Shown here one piece after another: positions 8,738-17,228 of a DNA stretch of 64,000 bases. A program made the translations under genes and the position numbers. How positions within the stretch are numbered: the first letter of the stretch is position 1; each line of letters opens with the position of its first letter. The notes beneath the pieces are model-generated. The model did no database searches, was not told the origin of the DNA, and was given only the letters and a program-made list of their open reading frames with translations. Location: assembly GCA_035697245.1 (NCBI GenBank), contig DASSDH010000248.1, forward strand, positions 1-64,000, written 5' to 3'. Source of the DNA: JACVRX01 sp035697245. Lineage in GTDB: Bacteria > Actinomycetota > Actinomycetes > Jiangellales > Jiangellaceae.

Positions 8738-10129
8738 CTAGGTGCTTGCCAGGTCGCTCTCCTGTCGGTGGGCCGTGGCGTCGGCGAGGCTGTGCGCCTG
8801 GACCGGCGCGATCCGGACCGCTCGCAGCGCTCGATCATATGCGTCCATGGCCGCGTCGGCCTGGCCGACTTCGCGATAGATGTCCCCGAGCTCGCGCCAC
8901 ACCGCCGCTGCCTGCCGGGTTGCGCCCATCGACTCGAGCATGGCGCCGGCCGAGGTGCACTGGGCGATGCAGCCGGCTAGGTCACCCTGCTCGCGCAGCA
9001 CCCGGCCAAGCAACAGGCGGGCGTTGGCCGACTCGATTCGTGGTAGGTCGCCGAGCCCGGCCAGGGACTGCTCAGCAGCCCGCCGTGCCTCGGTCACCCG
9101 GCCCAGCGCCAACAACGCGCGGGCTCGCTCGGTGTCGCACGAACTCACGTCGACCGCGCCGCTGTGCTCCACCAGGCTGCTCCGGGTGCCATCGAGCAGT
9201 TCCAGCGCGCGTTCGGCCTCCGGGGGCGTTTGCTGAAGCAAGAGCCACGCGTAGGTGACCCGCAGTCGAGCCAGGTTGCGCCGGTCGTCGCTCTCACCGA
9301 ACATCGCAACCGCCCGGTCGACCAGTACGAGCGCCTGGCCGATCTCGCCGCGGGACTCAGCAACCAGGGACGCGTTCCAGTAGGCCGCTCCCCGGGTCTG
9401 CGGCGCACCCATCGCGTCGGCAATTCGGACCATGTTGACTGCCATCAAGGTGGCCCTGGCAAGATCACCCCGCTCCTGGTATGCGGCTAACACGGTGCAG
9501 CCCAGCCGAACGTATTCGTCGGTTGCGTCGAGGCCCAGCTCGCTGGCGTGCCGCATGGCCTCCTCGCCGGTCGCGATCGCCAGGTCGAGGTCCCCCGCCT
9601 CGCGGGAGCACCGGCACAGCGCCTCGGCGACATCCATCCACGGGTGCACGGCTGGTGTGCGTCGCGCCTCGTCGGCCAACTCCGCCAGCAGACGCAGCGC
9701 GTCCTCGAGGTCACCCTTGCGCTCAGCCGCAAGCGCCCGGCTCATCCGGACTTGCCGTAGCTGCTCGTCGCCGAGGCCGGGGGAGTCGGCCAGCTCGGCG
9801 AACCGCAGGTACGCGTCGTCGACGTCGCCACGACTCAAGGCGGCCTGGGCCCGGCCGAGCGCGAGCCGAGCACGACGGCGGACCTCGGCGTCGATGCCGT
9901 CACGCAAGAAGCCGGTGTCGACGCCGAGCCGCTCCGCGATGTGGTTGAGCGCGGAGCTCGCCGGCTGGCGGCGGCCACTTTCTACCAGCGAGACGTAGCT
10001 GGCCGAGAGCATTCCCTCGGCCACCTGGGCCTGGGACAAGCCGCGCTCGAGGCGCAGGGACCGAATGCGTGCTCCCACCGCCGTCCGCGACTCGGGATCG
10101 GCGCCGGCGTGAGCTTGACGAAATGCCAT
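8738..10129 (-). CDS. XRE-family regulator with C-terminal TPR domain (RRNPP-like build)
   Basis: A 463-residue cytoplasmic regulator. Residues about 20-76 form an XRE/Cro helix-turn-helix (GARIRSLRLERGLSQAQVAE, then SASYVSLVESGRRQPA). From about 85 to 445 the protein is a run of helical repeats with TPR spacing (Gly-Asp turns such as ERKGDLEDALRLL, ESRGEIGQALVLVD, REQGDLAGCI, EVGQADAAMDAYDRAL). This HTH-plus-TPR layout is that of RRNPP regulators (PlcR, NprR, PrgX), which bind short secreted peptides. Those are known mainly from Bacillota, so the parallel here is an inference. A candidate peptide gene starts 62 bp away on the opposite strand (10195-10329). An A/T-rich TTAAAT lies just upstream of ATG 10129, compatible with a leaderless mRNA. 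The target genes and ligand are unknown. Confidence 0.85.
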   Translation of the reverse strand: MAFRQAHAGADPESRTAVGARIRSLRLERGLSQAQVAEGMLSASYVSLVESGRRQPASSALNHIAERLGVDTGFLRDGIDAEVRRRARLALGRAQAALSRGDVDDAYLRFAELADSPGLGDEQLRQVRMSRALAAERKGDLEDALRLLAELADEARRTPAVHPWMDVAEALCRCSREAGDLDLAIATGEEAMRHASELGLDATDEYVRLGCTVLAAYQERGDLARATLMAVNMVRIADAMGAPQTRGAAYWNASLVAESRGEIGQALVLVDRAVAMFGESDDRRNLARLRVTYAWLLLQQTPPEAERALELLDGTRSSLVEHSGAVDVSSCDTERARALLALGRVTEARRAAEQSLAGLGDLPRIESANARLLLGRVLREQGDLAGCIAQCTSAGAMLESMGATRQAAAVWRELGDIYREVGQADAAMDAYDRALRAVRIAPVQAHSLADATAHRQESDLAST

Positions 10130-10191
10130 GACGCTATTTAACTGCTAGGTGTCACGTCTGCGCCAGACCCCCAACCCCCCTGGAGGTAGAA
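10130..10191. promoter_or_regulatory. short divergent regulatory region with a 13-bp palindrome
   Basis: The 62-bp space between the TPR regulator (minus) and the small-peptide gene (plus) must hold both promoters. It contains a palindrome at 10156-10168 (GTCTG-CGC-CAGAC), a plausible site for a dimeric XRE protein, and TTAAAT on the minus strand 6 bp before the regulator ATG. Function is inferred from position only. Confidence 0.4.
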
Positions 10192-10194
10192 GTG

Positions 10195-10329
10195 GTGTCG
10201 CGAACTCGGCGTCTGCTCGTTCTAGCGCTGGCGACCGCCGCCCTCGGGGCAGTGTTCGCCGCGCCGGTGGAGGCGTCGTCACCGCAACCACAGGCCTTCG
10301 TGGCAAGGGGTTCGTGTCCCTGCTGTTGA
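10195..10329 (+). CDS. small secreted peptide ending in SCPCC, divergent from TPR regulator
   Basis: A 44-codon frame from GTG 10195 (an adjacent in-frame GTG is at 10192) to TGA 10327-10329. Read directly, it gives a basic start (SRTRR), a hydrophobic stretch (LLVLALATAALGAVF) and a small-residue cleavage region (AAPVEA). The remaining tail, about 17-20 residues, ends in ARGSCPCC. This is a classical Sec signal peptide followed by a short mature peptide. GGAGG lies 9 bp upstream of GTG 10195, and a strong hairpin follows the stop by 12 bp, so the unit looks like a complete short transcript. It is divergent from an HTH-TPR regulator, the layout expected for a precursor of a signalling peptide sensed by that regulator. 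No homologue is recognised. It could also be a chance frame in a promoter region. Confidence 0.6.
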   Translation: MSRTRRLLVLALATAALGAVFAAPVEASSPQPQAFVARGSCPCC

Positions 10330-10341
10330 CACGGGCCGCAG

Positions 10342-10384
10342 GGACGGCACCCGGGTTTCGCCCCCCGAACCCTGGGTGCCGTCC
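10342..10384. terminator. strong hairpin, bidirectional terminator candidate
   Basis: Perfect 11-bp arms GGACGGCACCC (10342-10352) and GGGTGCCGTCC (10374-10384), with further pairing inside. It lies 12 bp after the small-peptide stop and 5 bp after the end of pat (minus strand), so it can serve both converging transcripts. No clear T-tract, which is usual in actinobacteria. Confidence 0.75.
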
Positions 10385-10389
10385 GCACG

Positions 10390-11472
10390 TCAGGACCTGT
10401 ATTTGCGCCACTCGGCCGCGGTCCGCAAGAACACATCGCTCGCTTCAGGCTCGGCCACCGTGACCCGGCACCCCTCCCCGGGAAACGCACGGACGACCAC
10501 GCCGGCCTTGTCGCACTCGGCAGCGAATTCGGTGGTGGTGTCACCAAGATCCAACCAGACGAAGTTGGCCTCGCTGATCGGCACCTCCCACCCCTGATCG
10601 AGCAGCGCCTGACGCACGCGGTCCCGTTCGGCCACCAGCGTCTCTACCCGCTCGAGCAGGGCTTCCTCCCGCCGCAGCGACTCGATCGCCGCCTGCTGCG
10701 CGATTCCGGAGACACCGAACGGAACCGCGGTCTTGCGGAGGGCATCGGCGACCGGCTCTGGTGCCACCGCGAAGCCCACCCGGAGCCCGGCCAGTCCGTA
10801 TGCCTTGGAGAACGTGCGCAGCACGCACAGGTTGGGCCGCTCGCGGTAGAGCCGGATCCCGTCGGCGGCATCGGGGTCGCGAACGAACTCGCAGTACGCC
10901 TCGTCGAGGACTACCACTACATCGGCAGGCAACCGGGCGAGGAATGCCACCATCTCGTCGTGCCGCACGACCGGCCCCGTGGGGTTGTTCGGGCTGCAGA
11001 CCAGCACCAGTCTGGTCCGATCGGTGACGGCGTCCGCCATCGCGCGGAGGTCGTGACGGGCGTCCGCGTCCAGCGGCACCCGGATCGCTCTCGCGCCGGA
11101 GATGCCCACCACGATCGGGTAGGCCTCGAACGATCGCCAGGCGTACACGACCTCGTCGCCCTCGGTGACCGTCGCCTGGATGATCTGCTGCAGGACGCCC
11201 ACGCTGCCGGTGCCCGTGGCCAGATGACTCTCCGGCACGTCCAGTCGTTCCGCGACCGCCGTCACCAGCCCGGTGGCGAACATGTCCGGATACCGGTTCA
11301 TGGCACCGGCTGCCGCCACGGCTGCTTCCAGCACACCGGGCAATGGCGGGTATGGGTTCTCGTTCGACGAGATCTTGTAGGCCGGCGCTCCTGGACCACT
11401 GAGAGCTGCTCGACCAGGTTTGTACGACGGTAGGTCGTCCAGAGCGGTGCGCAGTCGAGGGCGGTCAGCCAT
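10390..11472 (-). CDS. pat: aromatic amino acid / histidinol-phosphate-type aminotransferase (Pat-like)
   Basis: A 360-residue class I/II PLP aminotransferase of the HisC branch. The PLP lysine is Lys223 in [15 protein letters not shown]. Other motifs are [11 protein letters not shown] near the N-terminus, [16 protein letters not shown] and LDEAYCEF. The overall pattern matches mycobacterial Pat (Rv3772-like), which transaminates aromatic amino acids, more than biosynthetic HisC, and no his genes are nearby. ATG 11472 is preferred because AAGGTGG lies upstream; 18 more upstream codons are open but add nothing conserved. Confidence 0.85.
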   Translation of the reverse strand: MADRPRLRTALDDLPSYKPGRAALSGPGAPAYKISSNENPYPPLPGVLEAAVAAAGAMNRYPDMFATGLVTAVAERLDVPESHLATGTGSVGVLQQIIQATVTEGDEVVYAWRSFEAYPIVVGISGARAIRVPLDADARHDLRAMADAVTDRTRLVLVCSPNNPTGPVVRHDEMVAFLARLPADVVVVLDEAYCEFVRDPDAADGIRLYRERPNLCVLRTFSKAYGLAGLRVGFAVAPEPVADALRKTAVPFGVSGIAQQAAIESLRREEALLERVETLVAERDRVRQALLDQGWEVPISEANFVWLDLGDTTTEFAAECDKAGVVVRAFPGEGCRVTVAEPEASDVFLRTAAEWRKYRS

Positions 11473-11548
11473 GACCGCCACCTTATGTCGCACGTTCGGC
11501 TCGGTCGGGCGCTGAGCCGGCGTCACCGGCGTCAGATGTGATTGCTAA

Positions 11549-12272
11549 TGTCGCGGAGTCCTCACGGCATCGCCCCGTCGGGGACTGGTCTACGTGACGC
11601 TTGCCGCGCTGCTGTTCGCGGTGAACGCCAGCGTGTCGAAAGTCCTGCTAGAGGCCGGCGTCGAACCGGCCCGGCTCACCGCGGTGCGATGCACGGGAAC
11701 GGCACTCGGCCTGGGCCTTGTCCTGCTCGTGGTGGCGCCGGGCCGGCTGCGAGTGTCGGCACGTGAACTTCCGGCCCTCGTTGTCCTCGGGCTCGCCGGA
11801 GCGGCGATCGTCCAGTGGGGCCGCCGCCAGCCGCGACCCGGCATCGCTGACGTTCTACATGTTCGCTTTCGGAGCGCTGTTCTGGGCGGTTGCGCGGCCA
11901 TGGTGGTCGTTCGACTCCGCTGAGTTCGCCATGACGACCTCGCTACTGGGCGTTTTGGACGAAGTGGCCGTGCCGGTGTGGATGGGCGTCGCCTGGGTGA
12001 TCGTGCTCGGCACGCTTGCGCCGTACTCCCTGAATATCGCGGCGCTTCGGCACGTCCCGCCGACCATCGTCGGGGCCGTGGGCATGTGTGAGCCCGTCGC
12101 CGCCGCCGCCGTCGCCTGGGCTTGGCTGGGCCAGGCGCTCAGGCCGATCCAGATGGTCGGTGGCGGCGTCGTCCTCGCCGGGGTCGCCATCGCGCAGCAG
12201 GCGGCTACCTCCGGCAGTCACGTCACGGATGTCCCGGCTACGGTCAGCCCGGAACTGCGTATCTCCCGGTAA
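11549..12272 (+). pseudogene. EamA-family transporter pseudogene with internal deletion and frame change
   Basis: The first part, frame beginning near 11549-11594, encodes TM1-3 of an EamA protein (LVYVTLAALLFAVNASVSK ... VLGLAGAAIVQW). The second part, in another frame from about 11830, encodes the C-terminal half (DPASLTFYMFAFGALFWAV ... RHVPPTIVGAVGMCEPVAA). The ~90-100 residues that normally lie between these motifs are missing, and the reading frame changes at about 11815-11832. No good start codon lies in frame before TM1. Both halves remain recognisable, so the loss may be fairly recent. An alternative reading as two small membrane proteins is unlikely because each half begins and ends inside conserved family sequence. 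Confidence 0.75.
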
Positions 12273-12322
12273 TGGCGAGGTTGCGGGTTCGCCCGGGCCG
12301 GTGACCGCTACGCTCCGGAGCC

Positions 12323-12691
12323 GTGGGGTTCATCGTTCGGCTTCTCGTCAACGCGGTCGCGCTGTGGGTCGCCACGTTGGTCATCGACGGGGTGGATGTC
12401 GACGCCTCCACGACCGGCGGCGAAGTGCTGACGATCGCGGCTGTCGCAGCGTTGTTCGGTGTGATCAACCTGTTCGTCAAGCCCATCGTCAAGCTGCTCT
12501 CGCTCCCCCTGTACATCATCACGTTGGGGTTGTTCACGCTAGTCGTCAACGCGCTCATGCTGCTGCTGACCTCGTGGATCGCCGGCAAGCTGGGTGTCCC
12601 GTTCGAGGTGGACGGGTTCTGGTCCGCGGTGCTGGGGGGCCTGGTGATCTCCGTCGTGAGCTGGCTGCTCAACGTCCTGCTGCCGGATTGA
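12323..12691 (+). CDS. phage-holin-family / DUF small membrane protein
   Basis: A 122-residue protein from GTG 12323 with four hydrophobic helices (about 3-20, 37-57, 62-90, 100-118). The loop NLFVKPIVKLLSLPLYIITLG is the signature of the widespread bacterial family annotated as phage holin family protein (a YvlD-like membrane protein). Despite that name these are chromosomal membrane proteins of unknown role; YvlD of Bacillus is envelope-stress linked. No phage genes are nearby. Confidence 0.8.
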   Translation: MGFIVRLLVNAVALWVATLVIDGVDVDASTTGGEVLTIAAVAALFGVINLFVKPIVKLLSLPLYIITLGLFTLVVNALMLLLTSWIAGKLGVPFEVDGFWSAVLGGLVISVVSWLLNVLLPD

Positions 12692-12724
12692 TCACTCGCG
12701 CTGACGACGCGCCGACCCAGTGCT

Positions 12725-12752
12725 TTGACCGGCACTGTCCGTGTCCTACCGT
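12725..12752 (+). promoter_or_regulatory. candidate housekeeping promoter
   Basis: TTGACC (12725-12730) and TACCGT (12747-12752) with a 16-bp spacer, upstream of the gene at 12859. Good match to actinobacterial -35/-10 boxes; untested. Confidence 0.45.
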
Positions 12753-12858
12753 TGTGCCTACTTCCTGCACGACGACGACGTTCGTGAGGCCCCCGGCGGA
12801 GCGGATGTTGCGGGGCCGTTGTGCAGTTCATCTGTGCCTGCGGGAGGTTGAGCTTGTG

Positions 12859-13305
12859 ATGGTCGGCAACTTCGGGAGCGTCGGGTCGGTGCTGAATGAG
12901 CAGCCCCCGTCCGACAGTCCGTGGACGACCTCACCGTCGTTACCCGCAACGCCCAGATCCGCGACGGCACAAGCTCGGCCCGCTGCCGACACCGGGCATG
13001 ACCGTGCGTGGTACGAAGGCTTGCTCGGTGGCAGGACCTACGAGGTCGTCTACGACGACGCCGACGGGTACCCGTTGTTGGCGTTCGCCGATGGCCGGTG
13101 GTACGACGTCGCGGCCCTCAGCCCACGCCCGGTATCACTGCGCCACGCGCTGCGCCGCGATCCCGCCTGGTCTGGAGCGGTCGTCCAGACGGTGTGCTTG
13201 TGGATGCGCGGCCATCCGCACCATGAGCGGTCGTTCGAGCTCGCGACCGAACTGGCCCTGGCCGTGGGCGAGCTTGCTCGCTACGCCGACAACGAAAGGA
13301 CCTGA
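12859..13305 (+). CDS. uncharacterised actinobacterial protein
   Basis: A 148-residue protein. The first ~50 residues are Ser/Pro/Thr-rich and probably disordered. The rest is a compact domain with WYEGLLGGRTYEVVYDD, LLAFADGRWYDVAAL and a His-rich GHPHHERSFELATELALAVGEL. I do not recognise the family. GGGAGG (12842-12847) supports translation from ATG 12859 or GTG 12856. A candidate promoter lies at 12725. The phosphatase gene follows after 23 bp in the same direction. No signal peptide or membrane segment. Confidence 0.6.
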   Translation: MVGNFGSVGSVLNEQPPSDSPWTTSPSLPATPRSATAQARPAADTGHDRAWYEGLLGGRTYEVVYDDADGYPLLAFADGRWYDVAALSPRPVSLRHALRRDPAWSGAVVQTVCLWMRGHPHHERSFELATELALAVGELARYADNERT

Positions 13306-13328
13306 GTCCCCGGCCGGTCCGATTTCCC

Positions 13329-13847
13329 ATGGCCGCTCCTTCCAGCATTCGCATTTGCTTCGTGTGCCTGGGCAACATTTGCCGGTCGCCCATGGCCGCG
13401 GCGATCCTCCGCCGCCGGCTGGACGATGCCGGACTGGCGGATGCCGTCACCGTCGAGTCGGCTGGGACAGGCCGCTGGCATGTCGGCGGGCCGGCCGATC
13501 CTCGGACCCTGGCCGCGCTGCGCAACCGCGGTCTGGACGCCGACGATCACCGCGCACGGCAGTTCACCAGCGCGTCGTTCGATGACTATGACCTGGTGTT
13601 GGCCCTGGACCGCGACAACATGGCCGAGCTCCACCTGCTCGCGCCCGACGACGACAGCCGCACCAAGATCCAGATGCTCCGAGCTTACGACCCGATGGCG
13701 CTGGCCTCTGGCGACCTCGACGTCCAAGATCCCTACTACGGTGGCGACGACGGATTCGATCGCGTCATCGACCAGATCGACCCCGCTGTCGACGGTCTCG
13801 TCCAGACCTTGCGCCGGGAGCTGGACGACGAGTCCCGACCACGCTGA
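13329..13847 (+). CDS. low-molecular-weight protein-tyrosine phosphatase
   Basis: A 172-residue phosphatase. The active-site loop is CLGNICRSP (Cys13-X5-Arg19) and the general-acid Asp lies in QDPYYGGDDGFD near the C-terminus, as in PtpA-type enzymes that dephosphorylate tyrosine. Length is normal. It starts 23 bp after the preceding gene and is followed after 13 bp by a fructosamine-kinase-like gene, so the three probably share a transcript; this same pairing is common in actinobacteria. Confidence 0.92.
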   Translation: MAAPSSIRICFVCLGNICRSPMAAAILRRRLDDAGLADAVTVESAGTGRWHVGGPADPRTLAALRNRGLDADDHRARQFTSASFDDYDLVLALDRDNMAELHLLAPDDDSRTKIQMLRAYDPMALASGDLDVQDPYYGGDDGFDRVIDQIDPAVDGLVQTLRRELDDESRPR

Positions 13848-13860
13848 ACTTGGTATTTCT

Positions 13861-14721
13861 ATGATCGCGGACTCGGTGGGCCGGCTGACCGGCAGCCGCG
13901 TGCGGACTCTGGAGCCTGTTGGCGGTGGGGACATCTGCGTTGCGCATCGTTGCCGGCTCGACGACGGTCGAACGGTGTTCGTCAAGTCCAGGGCGGGTTC
14001 GCCGCCGGATTTCTTCAGCAGGGAGGCCGCCGGCCTGCGTCAACTCGCTGCCGTCCCGGGCGGCGTGCCCGTTCCCGCCGTGATCGGATCCGGCGACACC
14101 TGCCTGGTCCTGGAGTGGGTCGAGCCGGGCCGGCCGTCGGCAACGGCCGCCGAGCGGTTGGGCCGAGCGCTCGCGCGAACCCACCGGGCCGGGATGGCGG
14201 GCTTCGGCAATGCCAACGGCGACGGCTGGATCGCGACCTTGCCACTTCCTGGCGGACCGTGGACGGCCTGGGTCGATTTCTGGGCCGAGGGCAGGGTTCG
14301 TCCGTTCCTCCGGGCGGCAATAGCGCGAGGTGCGGTGCAAGCCGACGACGCCGGGGACGTCGAGCGCGTGCTTCGTGCACTCCCGCAGCTGGCCGGACCA
14401 GCGGAGCCGCCCGCACTGGTTCACGGTGACCTATGGACAGGCAACGTGTTGTGGGCTTCCGACGGGTTCACCCGAGTGATCGACCCCGCCGTACATGGTG
14501 GCCATCGCGAAACCGACCTTGCCATGCTCGCCCTGTTCGGTCTCCCGCATCTCGACCGGCTACTCGCCGCGTACCAGGATCAGTGGCCGCTCGCCCCCGG
14601 GTGGCAGACCAGGGTCGCGCTGCATCAGCTGCACCCCGTGCTCGTCCACGCCGTTCTGTTCGGTGGCACTTACGGTTCTGCGGCGGGGCGGCTGGCGCGT
14701 CAGCTGCTGGACTCGAGCTGA
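13861..14721 (+). CDS. fructosamine kinase family / aminoglycoside-phosphotransferase-like protein
   Basis: A 286-residue kinase-fold protein. Visible motifs are a lysine-containing VFVKSR (about 40-45), LVLEWVEPG in the hinge, the Brenner-type catalytic loop VHGDLWTGNVLW and the metal Asp in VIDPAVHGGHRETDLAM. In family members these phosphorylate ketoamines to start deglycation of proteins. ATG 13861 lies 13 bp after the phosphatase gene; the longer upstream frame is shadow. Confidence 0.87.
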   Translation: MIADSVGRLTGSRVRTLEPVGGGDICVAHRCRLDDGRTVFVKSRAGSPPDFFSREAAGLRQLAAVPGGVPVPAVIGSGDTCLVLEWVEPGRPSATAAERLGRALARTHRAGMAGFGNANGDGWIATLPLPGGPWTAWVDFWAEGRVRPFLRAAIARGAVQADDAGDVERVLRALPQLAGPAEPPALVHGDLWTGNVLWASDGFTRVIDPAVHGGHRETDLAMLALFGLPHLDRLLAAYQDQWPLAPGWQTRVALHQLHPVLVHAVLFGGTYGSAAGRLARQLLDSS

Positions 14722-14732
14722 AGGGCGGCGGC

Positions 14733-15371
14733 TCAGAGTCGCACGACACCCAGCGGGGTACGGAAGTGAGCTGCCAGCACTCCCGGCGCGCCGGACGGAG
14801 CCACCCAGTCGACTTCTACGTCGTCGAGTGGGTGTTCCTCGGGCTCACCCAGCCATTCGGCCACCCGGTGCGGGTCACCGGCGATCTCCAGCCGGACCAG
14901 GTCAACCCCGTCGCTCCCGCCCGCGGCGGGATGTTGGCCCGGGTCGGACTCCCAGCACACGAAGAACGGCAACTGCGGGTCGTTGATCAACCCCTTGACC
15001 CCGATCTGCTTCCACAGCAGCTCGTAACCGTCGGGACGCCTGCGGTTGCCCTGGACGGCCGACCGACCCAACCGGGCCTCCACCTCGCTCAGGTCGTCGA
15101 CGGCCACGACCCAGCCGAGCCACCCCCCGCCCAGGTCGGTACGGGCTTTGACGGCTTGCCCGAACGGCACCTTGTCAGCGACCGGGTGGTCGAGCACCGC
15201 GACCACCTCTAGATAGTGGCCACTGGCCAGTGGCAGAACCCGGTTTCGGGTTCCGAAGCGAGGGTGCACGCCACCGTCGACCAATTCCACGCCAAGCGCA
15301 TCCGCAAGCCGACGGCTCGTGCCGTCGAGCCCTTCCGGGCCTGCGGCGTACGAGACGTGGTCCAGACGCAT
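14733..15371 (-). CDS. VOC-superfamily (glyoxalase-like domain) protein
   Basis: A 212-residue protein with an N-terminal glyoxalase-like half (LDHVSYAAGPEGL, then GGVHPRFGTRNRVLPL and YLEVVAVLDHP). The second half, with LPFFVCWESDP, fits the Glyoxalase_3-type domain of actinobacterial proteins. His and Glu residues in these motifs (LDHV, YLEVV) could bind a metal. The substrate is unknown. It converges on the fructosamine-kinase-like gene with 11 bp between stops. Confidence 0.78.
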   Translation of the reverse strand: MRLDHVSYAAGPEGLDGTSRRLADALGVELVDGGVHPRFGTRNRVLPLASGHYLEVVAVLDHPVADKVPFGQAVKARTDLGGGWLGWVVAVDDLSEVEARLGRSAVQGNRRRPDGYELLWKQIGVKGLINDPQLPFFVCWESDPGQHPAAGGSDGVDLVRLEIAGDPHRVAEWLGEPEEHPLDDVEVDWVAPSGAPGVLAAHFRTPLGVVRL

Positions 15372-15488
15372 GCCCGCATCCTGGCAGCCACCGCTTGAGT
15401 GCGTGCCTGCGGGGTCGACGCGGTGGGCCGCCGCCCGCCCGTGGTCATTTCACCCGGAGTGGTTAGGCTCCCGACGAGGTGGTGATCG

Positions 15489-17201
15489 ATGGCCGGGGGC
15501 GGTGCGGCCGACTTCGACGTCGTGGTGATCGGTTCCGGCTTCGGCGGCAGCGTCGCTGCCCTGCGGCTGTCCGAGAAGGGCTATCGCGTCGCGGTGCTCG
15601 AGGCCGGCCGCCGGTTCCGGCCAGAGGACTTTCCGGCAAGCAGCTGGGATCTGCGCAACTTCCTGTGGGCGCCAGCGCTGGGATGCACCGGCATCCAGCG
15701 GATCTCGTTGCTGCGCAACGTCGTCGTGCTCTCGGGAGCGGGCGTCGGCGGCGGTTCGCTCGTGTACGCGAACACGCTCTACCGGCCCCTCGATGAGTTC
15801 TACCGCGACCCACAGTGGCAGCACATCACCGACTGGCGGGAAGAGCTTGCACCGTATTACGACCTGGCTGAACGCATGCTGGGCGTCACCGTCGAGTCCG
15901 AGCCGACGCCATCGGACACCGTCATGCAGGCCGTCGCGGCGAGGATGGGCATCGCGGAGACGTTCAGCTATGCACCCATGGGGGTGTATTTCGGAACACC
16001 TGGCGAAGAGGTCGACGACCCATACTTCGGCGGACGTGGGCCGCGGCGGACCGGTTGCCTTCGCTGCGGCGAATGCATGACTGGATGCCGGCATGGCGCG
16101 AAGAACACGCTCGAGACCAACTACCTCTACCTCGCCGAGCAGGCCGGTGCTCGGATCATGGCCAACACGACGGCTGTGGCGGTGCGGCTGGGGCAGGGCG
16201 GTGGATACGACGTCGACATTCGTCACACGCCGCGCGGGCCCGCTTCGTTGATCAACGACCGGCGCCGGCCGGATCGGGCCAGCCGGACCTTCACCACCCG
16301 GCAGGTCGTGTTCGCGGCGGGAACACTCGGTACCCAGGCGTTGCTGCACCGTCTTCGCGACGACAGGGTCCTTCCGGGCATCTCTCGGCGGCTGGGCGAG
16401 CTGACCCGGACCAACTCGGAGGCGCTACTGGGCGCCACGGCCCCGTACGTCGCCGCTGACTACACCCGGGGTCCGGCGATCACGTCGTCCATCCATCCCG
16501 ACGAACACACCCACATCGAACCGGTGCGCTATGGCAGGGGCAGCAACGCCATGGGCCTGCTCGGCACCGTCCTGGTCGACGGCGGCGGCCGCCTACCCCG
16601 CCCGGTTCGTTTCCTCGGCATCGCCGCGCGGCATCCGGTCACTCTTCTACGCTCGTTCTCGGTCCGCCGCTGGTCAGAACGGACGGTGATCCTGCTGGTC
16701 ATGCAGTCGTTGGACAACTCGCTCACGGTATTCCGCAGGAAGGGCCGGGTACGCGACCGGCTCACCAGCCGGCAGGGACACGGCGCAGCCAATCCGACCT
16801 GGATCCCGGCGGGTCACCTCGCGGCCCGCCTCGCCGCCGAGGAGATCGGGGGCATCCCCGGCGGAACTGTCGGCGATGTCTTCGACGTGCCGATGACCGC
16901 GCACATCCTCGGCGGATGCGTGATCGGCGACTCCATCGAGACCGGTGTCGTCGACCCCTACCACCGCCTGTACGGCTACCCGGGACTACACGTGGTCGAC
17001 GGGTCCGCCGTCTCCGCCAACCTCGGCGTGAACCCGTCGCTGACGATCACCGCGCAGGCCGAGCGGGCGATGGCGTTGTGGCCGAACAAGGGTGACCCCG
17101 ATCCGCGCCCTGCGCCGGACGCCGCATATCGTCGCGTCGACCCGGTGCCACCACGCCGGCCAGTGGTACCGGCACATGCGCCCGCCGCAATGCGTTTCTA
17201 G
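15489..17201 (+). CDS. GMC oxidoreductase, cholesterol-oxidase-like
   Basis: A 570-residue FAD enzyme of the GMC family. The N-terminal dinucleotide motif is VVIGSGFGGSVAALRLSEKG (residues about 11-30) and the flavin loop SGAGVGGGSLVYAN follows. The Cys-rich GCLRCGECMTGCRHGAKNT is typical of ChoD-like proteins. The C-terminal GMC motif is DGSAVSANLGVNPSLTITA. It would oxidise a sterol or other alcohol; mycobacterial ChoD is the nearest known relative, but sterol activity has not been firmly shown for that branch. ATG 15489 is preceded by CGAGGTGG. It converges on the lipoprotein gene ending at 17229. Confidence 0.87.
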   Translation: MAGGGAADFDVVVIGSGFGGSVAALRLSEKGYRVAVLEAGRRFRPEDFPASSWDLRNFLWAPALGCTGIQRISLLRNVVVLSGAGVGGGSLVYANTLYRPLDEFYRDPQWQHITDWREELAPYYDLAERMLGVTVESEPTPSDTVMQAVAARMGIAETFSYAPMGVYFGTPGEEVDDPYFGGRGPRRTGCLRCGECMTGCRHGAKNTLETNYLYLAEQAGARIMANTTAVAVRLGQGGGYDVDIRHTPRGPASLINDRRRPDRASRTFTTRQVVFAAGTLGTQALLHRLRDDRVLPGISRRLGELTRTNSEALLGATAPYVAADYTRGPAITSSIHPDEHTHIEPVRYGRGSNAMGLLGTVLVDGGGRLPRPVRFLGIAARHPVTLLRSFSVRRWSERTVILLVMQSLDNSLTVFRRKGRVRDRLTSRQGHGAANPTWIPAGHLAARLAAEEIGGIPGGTVGDVFDVPMTAHILGGCVIGDSIETGVVDPYHRLYGYPGLHVVDGSAVSANLGVNPSLTITAQAERAMALWPNKGDPDPRPAPDAAYRRVDPVPPRRPVVPAHAPAAMRF

Positions 17202-17228
17202 CTGCGCACCGCGGGCCCACGGTGGGAC

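Noticed and set aside
12323..12691. Phage holin as a sign of a prophage
   Set aside because: The family name is misleading; the protein is a common chromosomal YvlD-like membrane protein and no phage gene adjoins.
12088..12856. Long upstream extension of the gene at 12859
   Set aside because: Arg/Pro-rich shadow of the EamA remnant and of the holin-family gene, running through a promoter-like region; no family sequence.
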